A stretch of 64,000 nucleotides of DNA from assembly GCF_030519655.1 (NCBI RefSeq), contig NZ_JAUMIT010000002.1, forward strand, positions 372,001 to 436,000, in the 5' to 3' direction. Shown in pieces: positions 24,134 through 32,971 of this stretch. This DNA comes from Wenyingzhuangia gilva (GTDB taxonomy: Bacteria > Bacteroidota > Bacteroidia > Flavobacteriales > Flavobacteriaceae). The translations under genes and the position numbers were made by a program. The notes beneath the pieces were generated by a model, which made no database searches, was not told the DNA's origin, and saw nothing but the letters and a program-made list of their open reading frames with translations. Every line of letters begins with the position of its first letter. Position 1 is the stretch's first letter.

Positions 24134-25210
24134 ATGTATAAAAAAAGTGTATTCTTTTTATTGTTTTGTTTGCCTTTGTTCCTTTTTGCTCAAGAAATTA
24201 ACAAGTTTGATGCCCAAGGAAAGCGACATGGCTTTTGGGAAAAAAGATATGATTCAGGTAGAGTTCGTTATTCTGGAACTTTTGAACATGGAAAAGAAGT
24301 AGGCGAATTTTTGTTCTACGAAAATAAAATCATCAATAATTATCCAAGCATTAGGAAGTTTTTTGATGATAAATCTGATAAAGCAGATGTTACTTTTTAT
24401 GACCTCTATGGTAAAAAGAAAAGTGAAGGAACCATGGTTGGTAAAAACAGGGTTGGTGTTTGGAAATACTATGGTTATAAAGGTAAACTTATTTTAGTTG
24501 AGCATTATGAAAACAATCAATTAAATGGGGAAAGAAAAGTTTTTTATACCAATGATAGTATTGCCGAAATTAGTGAGTATAAAAACGGAAAATTAGATGG
24601 TGTTACGGCTCGTTACTCTAAAGATGGAATTAAGTTACATGAAATGACCTATCAAAATGGTTTGCTACATGGACGTTCAACTTTTTTTGAAGTGAATGGA
24701 AATATTAAAGAGTCTGGATTGTATTACAAAGATTATAAAGTAGGACGATGGGATTACTATATTAATGGAGAATACATGGGATACAAAGAGCCTAATAAAA
24801 AAAGAGACCGTCCGTCTGATGAAGCTATTTTAGCTAGTATTGATGAAAAAGCAGAGAACCCTAAAGAATATCCTGAAATTACAGACGAAGATATATTAGC
24901 AAACATAGAACGAAAAAAAGAAAAAGAATATTCATATGATTCTCCTTCGGATGAAGAAATTTTAAAAAATATAAAAAGAAAAAAAGCAACTAAAAAAGAA
25001 TATTTTAAAGCTACAGATGATGAGATTTTAAGAAGTATTGCCTCCAAAATGGAAGCTAAAATAAAAGAAATAAAAAGGGTAGAGGATGCTGAAATTTTAA
25101 AAAATATCCAAAAAAAGAAAGAGCAAGAAGAAAAGGATAGAATTAGAAAACTAACTGATGAAGAGATTTTAGAAAACATTAAAAGGAAACAAAAAGAAAG
25201 TGAAAAATAA
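24134..25210 (+). CDS. MORN/YwqK-type repeat protein with a six-fold DEEILxNI C-terminal repeat
   Basis: A 358-residue exported protein: signal peptide 1-19 (ending LFLFAQ), then MORN-like repeats at about 25-220 (for example GKRHGFWEKRYDSGRVRYSG, KNRVGVWKYYGYKG, NGKLDGVTARYSKDG, KVGRWDYYINGEY), as in proteins annotated YwqK antitoxin-like. Residues 225-358 are different: highly charged, helical, with six copies of a short motif of the form [ST]DE[ED]IL.[NS]I..K (SDEAILASI, TDEDILANI, SDEEILKNI, TDDEILRSI, EDAEILKNI, TDEEILENI). No toxin gene is adjacent, so the antitoxin label is unsupported here. A scaffold or docking array is my inference. Confidence 0.75.
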   Translation: MYKKSVFFLLFCLPLFLFAQEINKFDAQGKRHGFWEKRYDSGRVRYSGTFEHGKEVGEFLFYENKIINNYPSIRKFFDDKSDKADVTFYDLYGKKKSEGTMVGKNRVGVWKYYGYKGKLILVEHYENNQLNGERKVFYTNDSIAEISEYKNGKLDGVTARYSKDGIKLHEMTYQNGLLHGRSTFFEVNGNIKESGLYYKDYKVGRWDYYINGEYMGYKEPNKKRDRPSDEAILASIDEKAENPKEYPEITDEDILANIERKKEKEYSYDSPSDEEILKNIKRKKATKKEYFKATDDEILRSIASKMEAKIKEIKRVEDAEILKNIQKKKEQEEKDRIRKLTDEEILENIKRKQKESEK

Positions 25211-25213
25211 AAG

Positions 25214-25254
25214 AAAAGCTTGCTTGTCCAACACGGATAAACAAGCTTTTTTTT
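25214..25254 (+). terminator. Intrinsic terminator
   Basis: Arm AAAGCTTG pairs with CAAGCTTT, extended by imperfect inner pairs and followed by T9. Confidence 0.75.
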
Positions 25255-25291
25255 GATCTATTGTTTAGGTTTCTAACTCTTATTTTTATAC

Positions 25292-25299
25292 TATCTTTG
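25292..25299 (+). promoter_or_regulatory. Promoter -7 box TATCTTTG for mnmA
   Basis: Perfect TAnnTTTG; TTTC 18 bases upstream may be the -33 element. It lies 19 bases before the mnmA ATG. Confidence 0.6.
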
Positions 25300-25318
25300 T
25301 AACCTCAATTTTTTGAAT

Positions 25319-26509
25319 ATGAAACGTGTAGTAGTTGGACTTTCAGGAGGAGTAGATAGTAGTGTTGCAGCGCATTTGCTACAGCAACAAGGATATGAAG
25401 TGATTGGTTTGTTTATGAAAAACTGGCATGATGATTCTGTAACTATTTCAAACGAATGTCCTTGGTTAGAAGATAGTAACGATGCCATGTTGGTGGCAGA
25501 AAAACTAGGAATTCCTTTTCAGGTAGTTGACTTGAGTGAGGAGTACAAAGATCGTATTGTAAACTACATGTTTAAGGAATATGAATTAGGAAGAACACCA
25601 AATCCTGATGTGCTTTGTAATCGTGAAATTAAGTTTGATGTGTTTATGAAAATTGCATTGAGTTTAGGAGCAGATTATGTAGCTACAGGACATTATTGTC
25701 GCAGAGGAATTACACAAGATACAAACGGAAAAGAAGTATATCAACTAAAAGCTGGGGTTGATAACAATAAAGATCAATCTTACTTTTTGTGCCAATTGTC
25801 ACAAGAGCAATTGTCTAAAGCCTTGTTCCCAATTGGAGAACTAACCAAACCAGAAGTAAGAGAAATTGCTAAGGAGTTAGATTTGGTAACGGCTGAGAAA
25901 AAAGATTCACAAGGTTTATGTTTTATTGGTAAAGTACGTTTGCCAGAATTTTTACAACAAAAACTACAACCTAAAGAAGGAGTTATTGTTCAGATTCCAA
26001 ATACTTTTGATGGATACACGAGAGAAATTCCTGTGTTTGAAAATAAGTTAGAAGAATTGGCTTTCCATAGCCAAAAACACACTTATTCTGTTGCTAACGG
26101 AAAAATAGTTGCAAAACACCAAGGAGCACATTATTTTACCAAAGGTCAGCGTAAAGGTTTGGCAGTAGGTGGAACACAAGAACCTCTGTTTGTGATTGAA
26201 ACGGATGTAAACGAAAATGTAATCTATACAGGAGAAGGTAAAAATCACCCAGGCTTATACAGAAAAGTATTGTTTGTTAGTAATGAAGAGTTGCATTGGA
26301 TTCGTGAAGATTTAGCTTTAAAAACTGGAGAATCTATGGAAGTGTTGGCAAGAATTCGTTATCGTCAACCCTTAGAAAAAGCAACTTTATACCAAGTACC
26401 AAATGGAATGTATGTGGAGTTTGAAAATCCACAATCAGCTATTCAAGAAGGACAATTTGTAGCTTGGCATTTAGAAGATGAGCTTTTAGGATCAGGAGTA
26501 ATTGCGTAA
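25319..26509 (+). CDS. mnmA: tRNA-specific 2-thiouridylase MnmA
   Basis: A 396-residue enzyme that activates U34 of tRNA-Lys, -Glu and -Gln with ATP and inserts sulfur. Seen: PP-loop [12 protein letters not shown], catalytic Cys in [12 protein letters not shown] and in [15 protein letters not shown], and DQSYFLC. The ATG at 25319 is preferred over an in-frame TTG six bases earlier because it directly starts the [11 protein letters not shown] core. It begins a likely unit with the subtilase, nitronate monooxygenase and DUF1456 genes. Confidence 0.95.
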   Translation: MKRVVVGLSGGVDSSVAAHLLQQQGYEVIGLFMKNWHDDSVTISNECPWLEDSNDAMLVAEKLGIPFQVVDLSEEYKDRIVNYMFKEYELGRTPNPDVLCNREIKFDVFMKIALSLGADYVATGHYCRRGITQDTNGKEVYQLKAGVDNNKDQSYFLCQLSQEQLSKALFPIGELTKPEVREIAKELDLVTAEKKDSQGLCFIGKVRLPEFLQQKLQPKEGVIVQIPNTFDGYTREIPVFENKLEELAFHSQKHTYSVANGKIVAKHQGAHYFTKGQRKGLAVGGTQEPLFVIETDVNENVIYTGEGKNHPGLYRKVLFVSNEELHWIREDLALKTGESMEVLARIRYRQPLEKATLYQVPNGMYVEFENPQSAIQEGQFVAWHLEDELLGSGVIA

Positions 26510-26532
26510 CTTCACTACAAACTAAAATCAGG

Positions 26533-28173
26533 ATGAAAAAGTTTGTGTTTTTGATGTTTTTATGCTCAAGCATGTTACAAGCTCAAGAACACGCATGGGT
26601 GTATTTTAAGGACAAACCCAATGCTCAAACTTATCTCAGTAATCCTTTAAGTATGCTGTCGAAACGTGCTATAGATAGGAGAAATCGTCAAAATATTAGC
26701 ATTACTACTCAAGATGTTCCTGTAGATGAATTCTATGTTTTATCAGTAAAAAATAGTAATGGTATCACGGTAAAAGCAACATCTAAATGGTTAAATGCAG
26801 TTCATGTTTATGGATCGGAAACAGCTATTACTAATCTTCAAAATTTAACATCGGTAGATAGTATTCAGTTTGCGAATAAAAATTTAGCTGTTATCAATAC
26901 ATCAACTTCTAAACTGAGCAAAGTTTTTAAAATAAATAAGTTTGATGATGAAGTAACATCTATTTATAATTACGGAGAAGCTACTAATCAAACAGAAATG
27001 TTAGGAGTAGAAAAGTTTCATCAAGAAAATATTAAAGGGCAAGGAATACAAATAGCCATTATTGATGCAGGTTTTTATGGAGTAAATACAGCTGGTGCTT
27101 TTAGTCATTTGTTAGATGGCAACGAAACCAATGGTGAAATTTTAGGAGGTTATGATTTTGTACATGCTGCTACTGATTATTATGCGTTTACAGGAACTAC
27201 TCATGGAACAAAAGTACTATCAACCATTGCGGCTATAAAAGAAAACGAATTTGTAGGAACAGCTCCAAAAGCAAGTTTTTATTTGTTTGTAACCGAAGAT
27301 GATGCTAATGAAACTCCTTTAGAAGAGAGTTTATGGGTACAAGCAGCTGAGCGAGCAGACAGTTTGGGAGTAGATATTATCAATACTTCTTTAGGATACA
27401 GCGAATTTGATGAAAGTAAGTATAACTACACTTATGCTGATATGGATGGAGAGACTACGTTTATTACTCGTGGTGCCAATATAGCAGCCCAAAAAGGGAT
27501 GGTTTTGGTAAATTCCATGGGGAATTCGGGAAATGATACTTGGCATTATTTAACTGCTCCAGCTGATGCAGAAAACATCATTTCTGTTGGTGCGGTTGAT
27601 GCCAATGAAAATATGGTGAGTTTTTCCTCTTTCGGACCATCAGCAGACAACAGAATTAAACCAGAAACATTGGCTCAAGGTGGGAATGTTTTTGTTGTTA
27701 ATGAAGAAAATCAGGTGGGAATATCTAATGGAACCTCTTTTTCAGGACCTATCATTGCTGGAGCAGTGGCTTGTTTATGGGAAATGTACCCAAATAAAAC
27801 AAGTTTAGAGATTAGACAAATGGTGATGGAGCATTCAAAAGATTATTTAAATCCAACAGATCAAAGAGGGTTTGGGGTTTTAAACATGAATGATTTGGCA
27901 CCTCAATTATTGTCTGAGTTTCTATATAAGGGACCTCCTTTTTATATTATATATGGAAATCATGGTATTTATGTACAATTACATCAAAATTTTGATGAGG
28001 TTTCTATTCAGGTTTTTTCTACGTTGGGAAATTATATAGTGGATAAAAAACTGACAAAGAATAACAATGGTTTTTTAATAGAAAATTTATCGCCTGGAAT
28101 ATATTATGTAAAATATCAATTTATGGGTAAAAGTAAGGTGATGACTTTTTTCAAAAGAGAATATGGAAAATAA
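26533..28173 (+). CDS. S8 subtilisin-family protease with T9SS-type C-terminal tail
   Basis: A 546-residue secreted serine protease: signal peptide 1-18 (ending SMLQAQ), a pro-region of about 130 residues, and a catalytic domain with Asp178 (IAIIDAG), His224 (TTHGTKV), an oxyanion Asn in SMGNSGND and Ser401 (NGTSFSGP). The last 75 residues form a beta domain (VSIQVFSTLGNYIVDKKL, ENLSPGIYYVKYQ) ending KVMTFFKR-EYGK, as in type A T9SS sorting domains. I infer export by the Por system to the cell surface or medium. The pro-region start HAWVYFKDKPN is common in flavobacterial subtilases. The next gene overlaps its end by 11 bases. Confidence 0.9.
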   Translation: MKKFVFLMFLCSSMLQAQEHAWVYFKDKPNAQTYLSNPLSMLSKRAIDRRNRQNISITTQDVPVDEFYVLSVKNSNGITVKATSKWLNAVHVYGSETAITNLQNLTSVDSIQFANKNLAVINTSTSKLSKVFKINKFDDEVTSIYNYGEATNQTEMLGVEKFHQENIKGQGIQIAIIDAGFYGVNTAGAFSHLLDGNETNGEILGGYDFVHAATDYYAFTGTTHGTKVLSTIAAIKENEFVGTAPKASFYLFVTEDDANETPLEESLWVQAAERADSLGVDIINTSLGYSEFDESKYNYTYADMDGETTFITRGANIAAQKGMVLVNSMGNSGNDTWHYLTAPADAENIISVGAVDANENMVSFSSFGPSADNRIKPETLAQGGNVFVVNEENQVGISNGTSFSGPIIAGAVACLWEMYPNKTSLEIRQMVMEHSKDYLNPTDQRGFGVLNMNDLAPQLLSEFLYKGPPFYIIYGNHGIYVQLHQNFDEVSIQVFSTLGNYIVDKKLTKNNNGFLIENLSPGIYYVKYQFMGKSKVMTFFKREYGK

Positions 28174-29101
28174 TAGAATTACAGAATTATTTGGAATAGA
28201 ATATTCAATTATTCAAGGAGGAATGGTTTGGGTGAGTGGATATAAATTGGCATCTGCTGTTAGTAATGCAGGAGGTTTAGGGTTGATAGGAGCTGGTTCT
28301 ATGTATCCTGATGTTTTTAGAGAACATATTAAAAAATGCAAAAAAGCTACAGATAAACCTTTTGGAGTCAATCTTCCTTTGATTTATCCTGATATTGATA
28401 AAATGGTAGATATTGTGATAGAAGAAGGGGTAAAGATTGTATTTACATCGGCAGGAAATCCTAATACTTGGACGGCAAAATTAAAATCACATGGTATTAA
28501 AGTGGTGCACGTGGTAAGTAGTATCAAATTTGCTGTTAAAGCACAACAAGCTGGAGTAGATGCTGTAGTGGCAGAAGGTTTTGAAGCAGGTGGACATAAT
28601 GGACGTGAAGAAACTACTACGTTTACTTTAATTCCAATGGTTAAAGAACATTTAACCATTCCTTTAATTGCTGCAGGAGGAATTGCTAGTGGAAGAGGAA
28701 TTTTAGCTGCTGAAATTTTAGGAGCAGATGGTGTACAAGTAGGAAGTAGATTTGCAGTGAGCACAGAATCATCGGCACATATAAAATTTAAAAATTTAAT
28801 TACTGAATTGCAAGATGGTACTACGCAATTAACTTTTAAAGAGTTGGCACCAGTTAGAATTATCAAAAATAATTACTATCAAAAATTAGTAGAACTATAT
28901 CAGACAAATCCATCAAAAGAGACTTTAAAAACCTTTTATGACAATGCTAAATTAAAAACAGGTATTTTTGAGGGGGATGTAGAAGATGGAAAATTAGAAA
29001 TAGGTCAAATTGCTGGTTTGATAAAACAAGTTCAGCCAATAGCCACTATTATGAGTGAAATGATTACAGAATATAAAACTGTAAAACAGAATTTAAATTA
29101 A
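28163..29101 (+). CDS. Nitronate monooxygenase family FMN enzyme
   Basis: A 312-residue TIM-barrel flavoprotein of the nitronate monooxygenase/FabK-like family. Seen: IIQGGMVWVSGYKLASAVSNAGGLG at the flavin site (start IIQGGM), KPFGVNLPL, VVAEGFEAGGHNGRE, PLIAAGGIASGRG and ADGVQVGSRFA, which bind the FMN phosphate. It is expected to detoxify alkyl nitronates, though FabK (enoyl-ACP reductase) is a close relative and cannot be excluded. Its ATG lies within the 3-prime end of the subtilase gene (11-base overlap), which points to translational coupling. Confidence 0.85.
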   Translation: MENNRITELFGIEYSIIQGGMVWVSGYKLASAVSNAGGLGLIGAGSMYPDVFREHIKKCKKATDKPFGVNLPLIYPDIDKMVDIVIEEGVKIVFTSAGNPNTWTAKLKSHGIKVVHVVSSIKFAVKAQQAGVDAVVAEGFEAGGHNGREETTTFTLIPMVKEHLTIPLIAAGGIASGRGILAAEILGADGVQVGSRFAVSTESSAHIKFKNLITELQDGTTQLTFKELAPVRIIKNNYYQKLVELYQTNPSKETLKTFYDNAKLKTGIFEGDVEDGKLEIGQIAGLIKQVQPIATIMSEMITEYKTVKQNLN

Positions 29102-29106
29102 AGAGA

Positions 29107-29580
29107 ATGACAAATAACGATGTGTTTAGAAGGCTTAAATATGCTTTTAACTACAATCCAGAAAAAATAATTTTACTATTTAATCATGTTGGAATTAAGG
29201 TGGAAAGGGAAGAGGTTTCTAAATGGTTGGAAAAAGATACTGAAGAAAAAGAAAATTTATCTTTATCTGATGAGCAATTTGCTAGCTTTTTAAATGGGAT
29301 GATTATTGAGAATAGAGGTAAAAAAGATGGTCAGATTCCGGTAGCAGAAAAAGAATTAGATAATAATATAGTTTTTAGAAAATTAAGAATTGCTCTGAAT
29401 TTAAAAGATACTGATATTTTAGACTTGCTAAAGTTAGCTGGACTAAATTTTGGTAAATCTGAGTTGTCTGCTTTTTTTAGAAAACCAGGACATCAGCATT
29501 ATAAAAAATGTCAAGACCAAGTACTTAGGAATTTTTTAAATGGATTGTTTTTGAAACATCAAGGAGGTCATAAAAAATAA
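29107..29580 (+). CDS. DUF1456 family protein (YehS-like)
   Basis: A 157-residue cytoplasmic protein made of two tandem DUF1456 units: NNDVFRRLKYAFNYNPEKII...FLNGMII (about 3-78) and NNIVFRKLRIALNLKDTDIL...FLNGLFL (about 88-152). It matches the length of Escherichia coli YehS (156). The function is unknown. It begins five bases after the nitronate monooxygenase gene and ends at a strong bidirectional terminator. Confidence 0.88.
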   Translation: MTNNDVFRRLKYAFNYNPEKIILLFNHVGIKVEREEVSKWLEKDTEEKENLSLSDEQFASFLNGMIIENRGKKDGQIPVAEKELDNNIVFRKLRIALNLKDTDILDLLKLAGLNFGKSELSAFFRKPGHQHYKKCQDQVLRNFLNGLFLKHQGGHKK

Positions 29581-29582
29581 AG

Positions 29583-29626
29583 AAATAAAAGAAGCCAAAA
29601 CAAATTTGTTTTGGCTTCTTTTATTT
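29583..29626. terminator. Bidirectional intrinsic terminator
   Basis: Perfect 44-base palindrome (core GAAGCCAAAACAAA on one arm), between the convergent DUF1456 and lipoprotein genes; it overlaps the stop codon of the lipoprotein gene. Confidence 0.9.
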
Positions 29627-30143
29627 AAAATGTATAAGTGGTTTGTTTGCTTAAATCTTCCTCAAAAATAATATCCCAATCATTATTAGGCTTTAAGATA
29701 TTCGTGTTTTTTGCCATGGATGGATTACTTGGATATTTTCCCCCTTTAAATTCAAGAATTTTTAATTTCCCTTTATTAAAAGTATATAAGTTAGCCCAAT
29801 TATTTTTTATTGTTTCTACATAAATAGGAGCTCTGGTTACAGAAAAAGTATTGATATGATTCAGTTGGTTGTCTAATAGTAAAAAAGTACAACCACCAGT
29901 TCCGCAAAAATAAGGAGAGACAAACTGAATAAAAATTTCATCTTTTCCATCATCATTTAAATCTATCAATGTCATTTGAAACTTTTTATCATCAGGAGTC
30001 ATAAATTCAATATCCTCTTTTAAGAAATCATTGATTAAATAAGTTTTTACTTTTTCTAATACTTCATCATTATTAGCTTTTTTATCCTTACATGCAGTAA
30101 AAAAAAAGATTATAAAAGCAATTTGAAAAAACTTGTTTATCAT
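29625..30143 (-). CDS. Uncharacterised lipoprotein with a DLNDDGKDE motif
   Basis: A 172-residue protein if started at the ATG at 30143 (MINKFFQIAF), which gives a good lipobox (FFFTAC). A longer frame from a TTG at 30166 would add eight residues and spoil the signal peptide. The segment IDLNDDGKDEIFIQF resembles the calcium-binding loop of VCBS/FG-GAP repeats, and PYFCGTGGCTFLLLD may hold a disulphide. The function is unknown. Confidence 0.7.
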   Translation of the reverse strand: MINKFFQIAFIIFFFTACKDKKANNDEVLEKVKTYLINDFLKEDIEFMTPDDKKFQMTLIDLNDDGKDEIFIQFVSPYFCGTGGCTFLLLDNQLNHINTFSVTRAPIYVETIKNNWANLYTFNKGKLKILEFKGGKYPSNPSMAKNTNILKPNNDWDIIFEEDLSKQTTYTF

Positions 30144-30347
30144 GTTTTGGAAATTTAAAGGATTCAATAGCAGTAAAATTATTTAAATATTGAAAATCAT
30201 ACTACTAAATAACAAAATAAAAATAGGAATTTAATAATTGATTAGTGATATCTATTCTTATTTTTTAGGGTTTTAAACCATTTTTAAATGATATTTCAAA
30301 TTTTACTCAAATAGAAAACTTTGAAACGTTAAGTTAAAAAATGAGTG

Positions 30348-30376
30348 TACCTTTGCATGGTTTAAATAGTAAACCA
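30348..30376 (+). promoter_or_regulatory. Promoter -7 box TACCTTTG plus adjacent dyad
   Basis: Perfect TAnnTTTG at 30348-30355. A TTTG at 30320-30323 is 24 bases upstream, slightly long for a -33 element. TGGTTTA (30358-30364) and TAAACCA (30370-30376) form a dyad at the expected transcription start, placed where a repressor could act on the MFS gene. Confidence 0.5.
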
Positions 30377-30393
30377 AGAATAAAAGTTGTTGA

Positions 30394-31584
30394 ATGAAAA
30401 AGGAATTGCTACCCTTAGCCTTAGGAGGTTTGTCTATAGGAACCACCGAGTTTGTAATGATGGGATTATTACCTACGATTTCTAAATATTTTGATATAAC
30501 CATTTCTCAAGCAGGAGGTTTTATTTCTATGTATGCTTTAGGAGTTGTTATAGGGGCTCCGTTAATTGTATTTTTATCAGGAAGGTTTACTTCTAAAAAA
30601 ATATTATTAGCCTTGATGGTTATTTTTACGGTATTTAACCTATTAAGTGCTTTAAGTCCTAACGAGACTTTTATGTATATTTTTAGATTTTTATCTGGAT
30701 TACCTCATGGAGCATTTTTTGGAGTGGGATCTATTGTTGCCAGTAGATTGGCCAAAGAAGGTCAAGAGGCCAAAAATATATCTATGATGTTTGCAGGCTT
30801 AACTTTTGCCAATTTAATTATGGTGCCTCTTGGGACTATTTTAGGGCAAACTTTTTCTTGGAGAATAACTTTAGGAATTGTTGCTATTATAGGTTTTTTA
30901 ACCTTATTATCTTTGTTTTTATGGTTGCCTAATTTACCCATTAGAAAACAAACCGATATTAGAGGAGAGTTGTCTTTTTTTAAAACCAAAGAAGCTTGGA
31001 TTATAACTTTAATGACAGCCATTGGAACTGGAGGTGGTTTTGCTTGGTTAAGTTATATAGCTCCTTTGATGACTAAAGTAGCTGGAGTTGATGAAAAGTA
31101 TTTGATGGGGATTATGATGCTTGTTGGCTTAGGAATGGTGGTAGGAAATATATTTGGAGGAAGATTAGCTGATAAAGTTGCTCCAGTTAAAGCTTGTATG
31201 ATTTTGTTTGGAGCCATTGCTCTAAACTTATTGTTAGTTTTTTTGTTAGCAGATAATGCTATTATTGCCTTAATTTTGTGTTTTACAGGAGGAGCATGTT
31301 TTTTAGCACTAGGAGCACCCATACAAATTTTAATGATTAAAACAGCAGGAAAGGCCGAAATGGTTGGGGCTGGAGTTACTCAAGCAGCTTTTAATATAGG
31401 GAACTCAGTAGGTGCTTTTTTGGGAGGATTAATTCTAACATTAGGGTATGGCTATAAATATCCATCTTTATTAGGTGTTGTTTTAGCCATAATAGGAGTA
31501 GGGTTTACTTTATTATTACTTAAAACCAACAAGAAAAAACAGGCTGATTTAGAGTTAGGAAGATTGGCTACTTGTGATAAATAA
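30394..31584 (+). CDS. MFS transporter, AraJ-like (DHA1 family)
   Basis: A 396-residue, twelve-helix inner-membrane transporter. The N-terminus LPLALGGLSIGTTEFVMMGLLP is characteristic of the AraJ/YdhP/CmlA-like drug-proton antiporter subgroup, and FLSGRFTSKK carries motif A of the MFS loop 2-3. Probable substrates are sugars or small toxic compounds, but this cannot be read from sequence. No regulator gene is adjacent. The gene is bounded by its own promoter with a dyad and by a terminator. Confidence 0.88.
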   Translation: MKKELLPLALGGLSIGTTEFVMMGLLPTISKYFDITISQAGGFISMYALGVVIGAPLIVFLSGRFTSKKILLALMVIFTVFNLLSALSPNETFMYIFRFLSGLPHGAFFGVGSIVASRLAKEGQEAKNISMMFAGLTFANLIMVPLGTILGQTFSWRITLGIVAIIGFLTLLSLFLWLPNLPIRKQTDIRGELSFFKTKEAWIITLMTAIGTGGGFAWLSYIAPLMTKVAGVDEKYLMGIMMLVGLGMVVGNIFGGRLADKVAPVKACMILFGAIALNLLLVFLLADNAIIALILCFTGGACFLALGAPIQILMIKTAGKAEMVGAGVTQAAFNIGNSVGAFLGGLILTLGYGYKYPSLLGVVLAIIGVGFTLLLLKTNKKKQADLELGRLATCDK

Positions 31585-31604
31585 TAGTATAAACAGTATA
31601 AAAG

Positions 31605-31636
31605 AAAAGAGCCAAGTAATGTTACTTGGCTCTTTT
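31605..31636. terminator. Bidirectional intrinsic terminator
   Basis: Arm AAAAGAGCCAAGTAA pairs with its complement across TG, then T-rich; serves the convergent MFS and TolC-like genes. Confidence 0.88.
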
Positions 31637-31641
31637 TGTTT

Positions 31642-32967
31642 TTATAAGTTGATGGGAACACCAAAATAAAACTCTAATACTTTTAATTTAAAAATATAAT
31701 CATATTTTGCTTTTATAAGATCTGTTTCTGCATTCACATAACTTGTTTTACTTTGATTAAAAGTAAAAGAATCCATGGCTCCTAAGTTGAATTTTTCTGT
31801 AGCATATTCATAAGCAAGTGTTCTCGCTTCAAGTGCTTTTTGACTAGCTTCATACGTTTTTAATGCTCCTTTGGTATCATTAAAAGCTTGGTAAACTTTG
31901 TCTCTTAAATTAAATTTAGATTGTTCTAAGTCTAGCTTTGCTTGTTCTAGCTGTAATCTCGATTTTTTAACAGCGTTTCTAGTTTGGAATCTATTAAAGA
32001 TAGGGATGCTTAAACCTAATCCATAAGAAAAACCTCTATTGTCTCTAAATTGAGTTAAAAGATTAGTCCAGTTAAAATCATGAGGATTAAAATAGCTTGT
32101 GTTAAATCCAAAAGAAGCATTTAGAGTAGGTAAGTATGCTCCCTTTGATATTTTTATATCATTTTCTGCAATTTCAATAGCTACTTCTGAAAGTTTAATG
32201 TCATTTCTAACGGTTAAAGATTTGTTGTAGATTTCACTAGGGCTGTTGTTTGTAATGTCAGTAGGAATCAATTCATAGGTGTCATCAGCAATATCAAAAT
32301 GTTCAAAATCCTCTAAAACTAATAAATTAAAAAGTGTTAATTTAGAAATTAGAATATTGTTTTCCATTGTTACAATAGCTTTTTCTTGATCGGCCAAAGT
32401 TGCTTCAATTTCTAAAAGATCTCCCTTGGGTTTACTTCCAGCATTTACCAATTCTTTAGTTCTAGCTACTTCTTTATTGCTTAAATTATATTGTTCTTTT
32501 AATGCTTTTAAAGACTCTTTGTTAAAAACAATTTGTAAAAATGCATTACATACATTTAAAGAAATATTGTCTTTCATATCATCTAGTTGATATTGTTTAG
32601 ACAATAAGTTTAAGTTAGACCTGTGAAGTTGTTTAATGTTTCTCATTCCATCATAAAGCGTCACATTTGAGTTTACTCCAACTCCTGTGCTTTGAGTGGT
32701 GGCTATTACATTTGAATTTGTAACAGGATCTGTATTTAAACCTGTTCTCCATGAGTGACTTAGGTTGGCATTTAAATTAGGTAAAAAATTTCCTTTAGAA
32801 GTTTGTATGTCAATTTTAGAACTTTCAATCTCTAACTTAGATTTTTGAATAGAAATGTTGTTTTCTAAAGCATAAGACACGCATTCATCTAAGGTCCATT
32901 TTTTGGTTTGAGCGTTCCCAAATGTATAGGCACATAAAACAACAAGAAATAATATTTTTGTATTCAT
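31642..32967 (-). CDS. TolC-family outer-membrane efflux protein
   Basis: A 441-residue protein with a signal peptide (MNTKILFLVVLCAYTFGNAQ) and two OEP repeats of long coiled helices (KWTLDECVSYALENNISIQKSK opens the first; KSLTVRNDIKLSEVAIEIAEND opens the second). It forms the outer-membrane duct of the export system encoded upstream. I use the ATG at 32967 because the longer frame would overlap the preceding gene and bury the signal peptide. It is the last gene of the MacAB-TolC-like cluster. Confidence 0.88.
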   Translation of the reverse strand: MNTKILFLVVLCAYTFGNAQTKKWTLDECVSYALENNISIQKSKLEIESSKIDIQTSKGNFLPNLNANLSHSWRTGLNTDPVTNSNVIATTQSTGVGVNSNVTLYDGMRNIKQLHRSNLNLLSKQYQLDDMKDNISLNVCNAFLQIVFNKESLKALKEQYNLSNKEVARTKELVNAGSKPKGDLLEIEATLADQEKAIVTMENNILISKLTLFNLLVLEDFEHFDIADDTYELIPTDITNNSPSEIYNKSLTVRNDIKLSEVAIEIAENDIKISKGAYLPTLNASFGFNTSYFNPHDFNWTNLLTQFRDNRGFSYGLGLSIPIFNRFQTRNAVKKSRLQLEQAKLDLEQSKFNLRDKVYQAFNDTKGALKTYEASQKALEARTLAYEYATEKFNLGAMDSFTFNQSKTSYVNAETDLIKAKYDYIFKLKVLEFYFGVPINL

Positions 32968-32971
32968 AGTT

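Noticed and set aside
24757-25179. Long minus-strand frame over the DEEIL repeat region
   Set aside because: It is the mirror of the repetitive coding sequence, has no promoter or plausible composition, and is rich in Ser/Phe as expected of an antisense frame.
24134-25210. YwqK-family antitoxin of a toxin-antitoxin pair
   Set aside because: No small toxin gene is adjacent and the protein has a signal peptide; the label comes only from MORN-type similarity.
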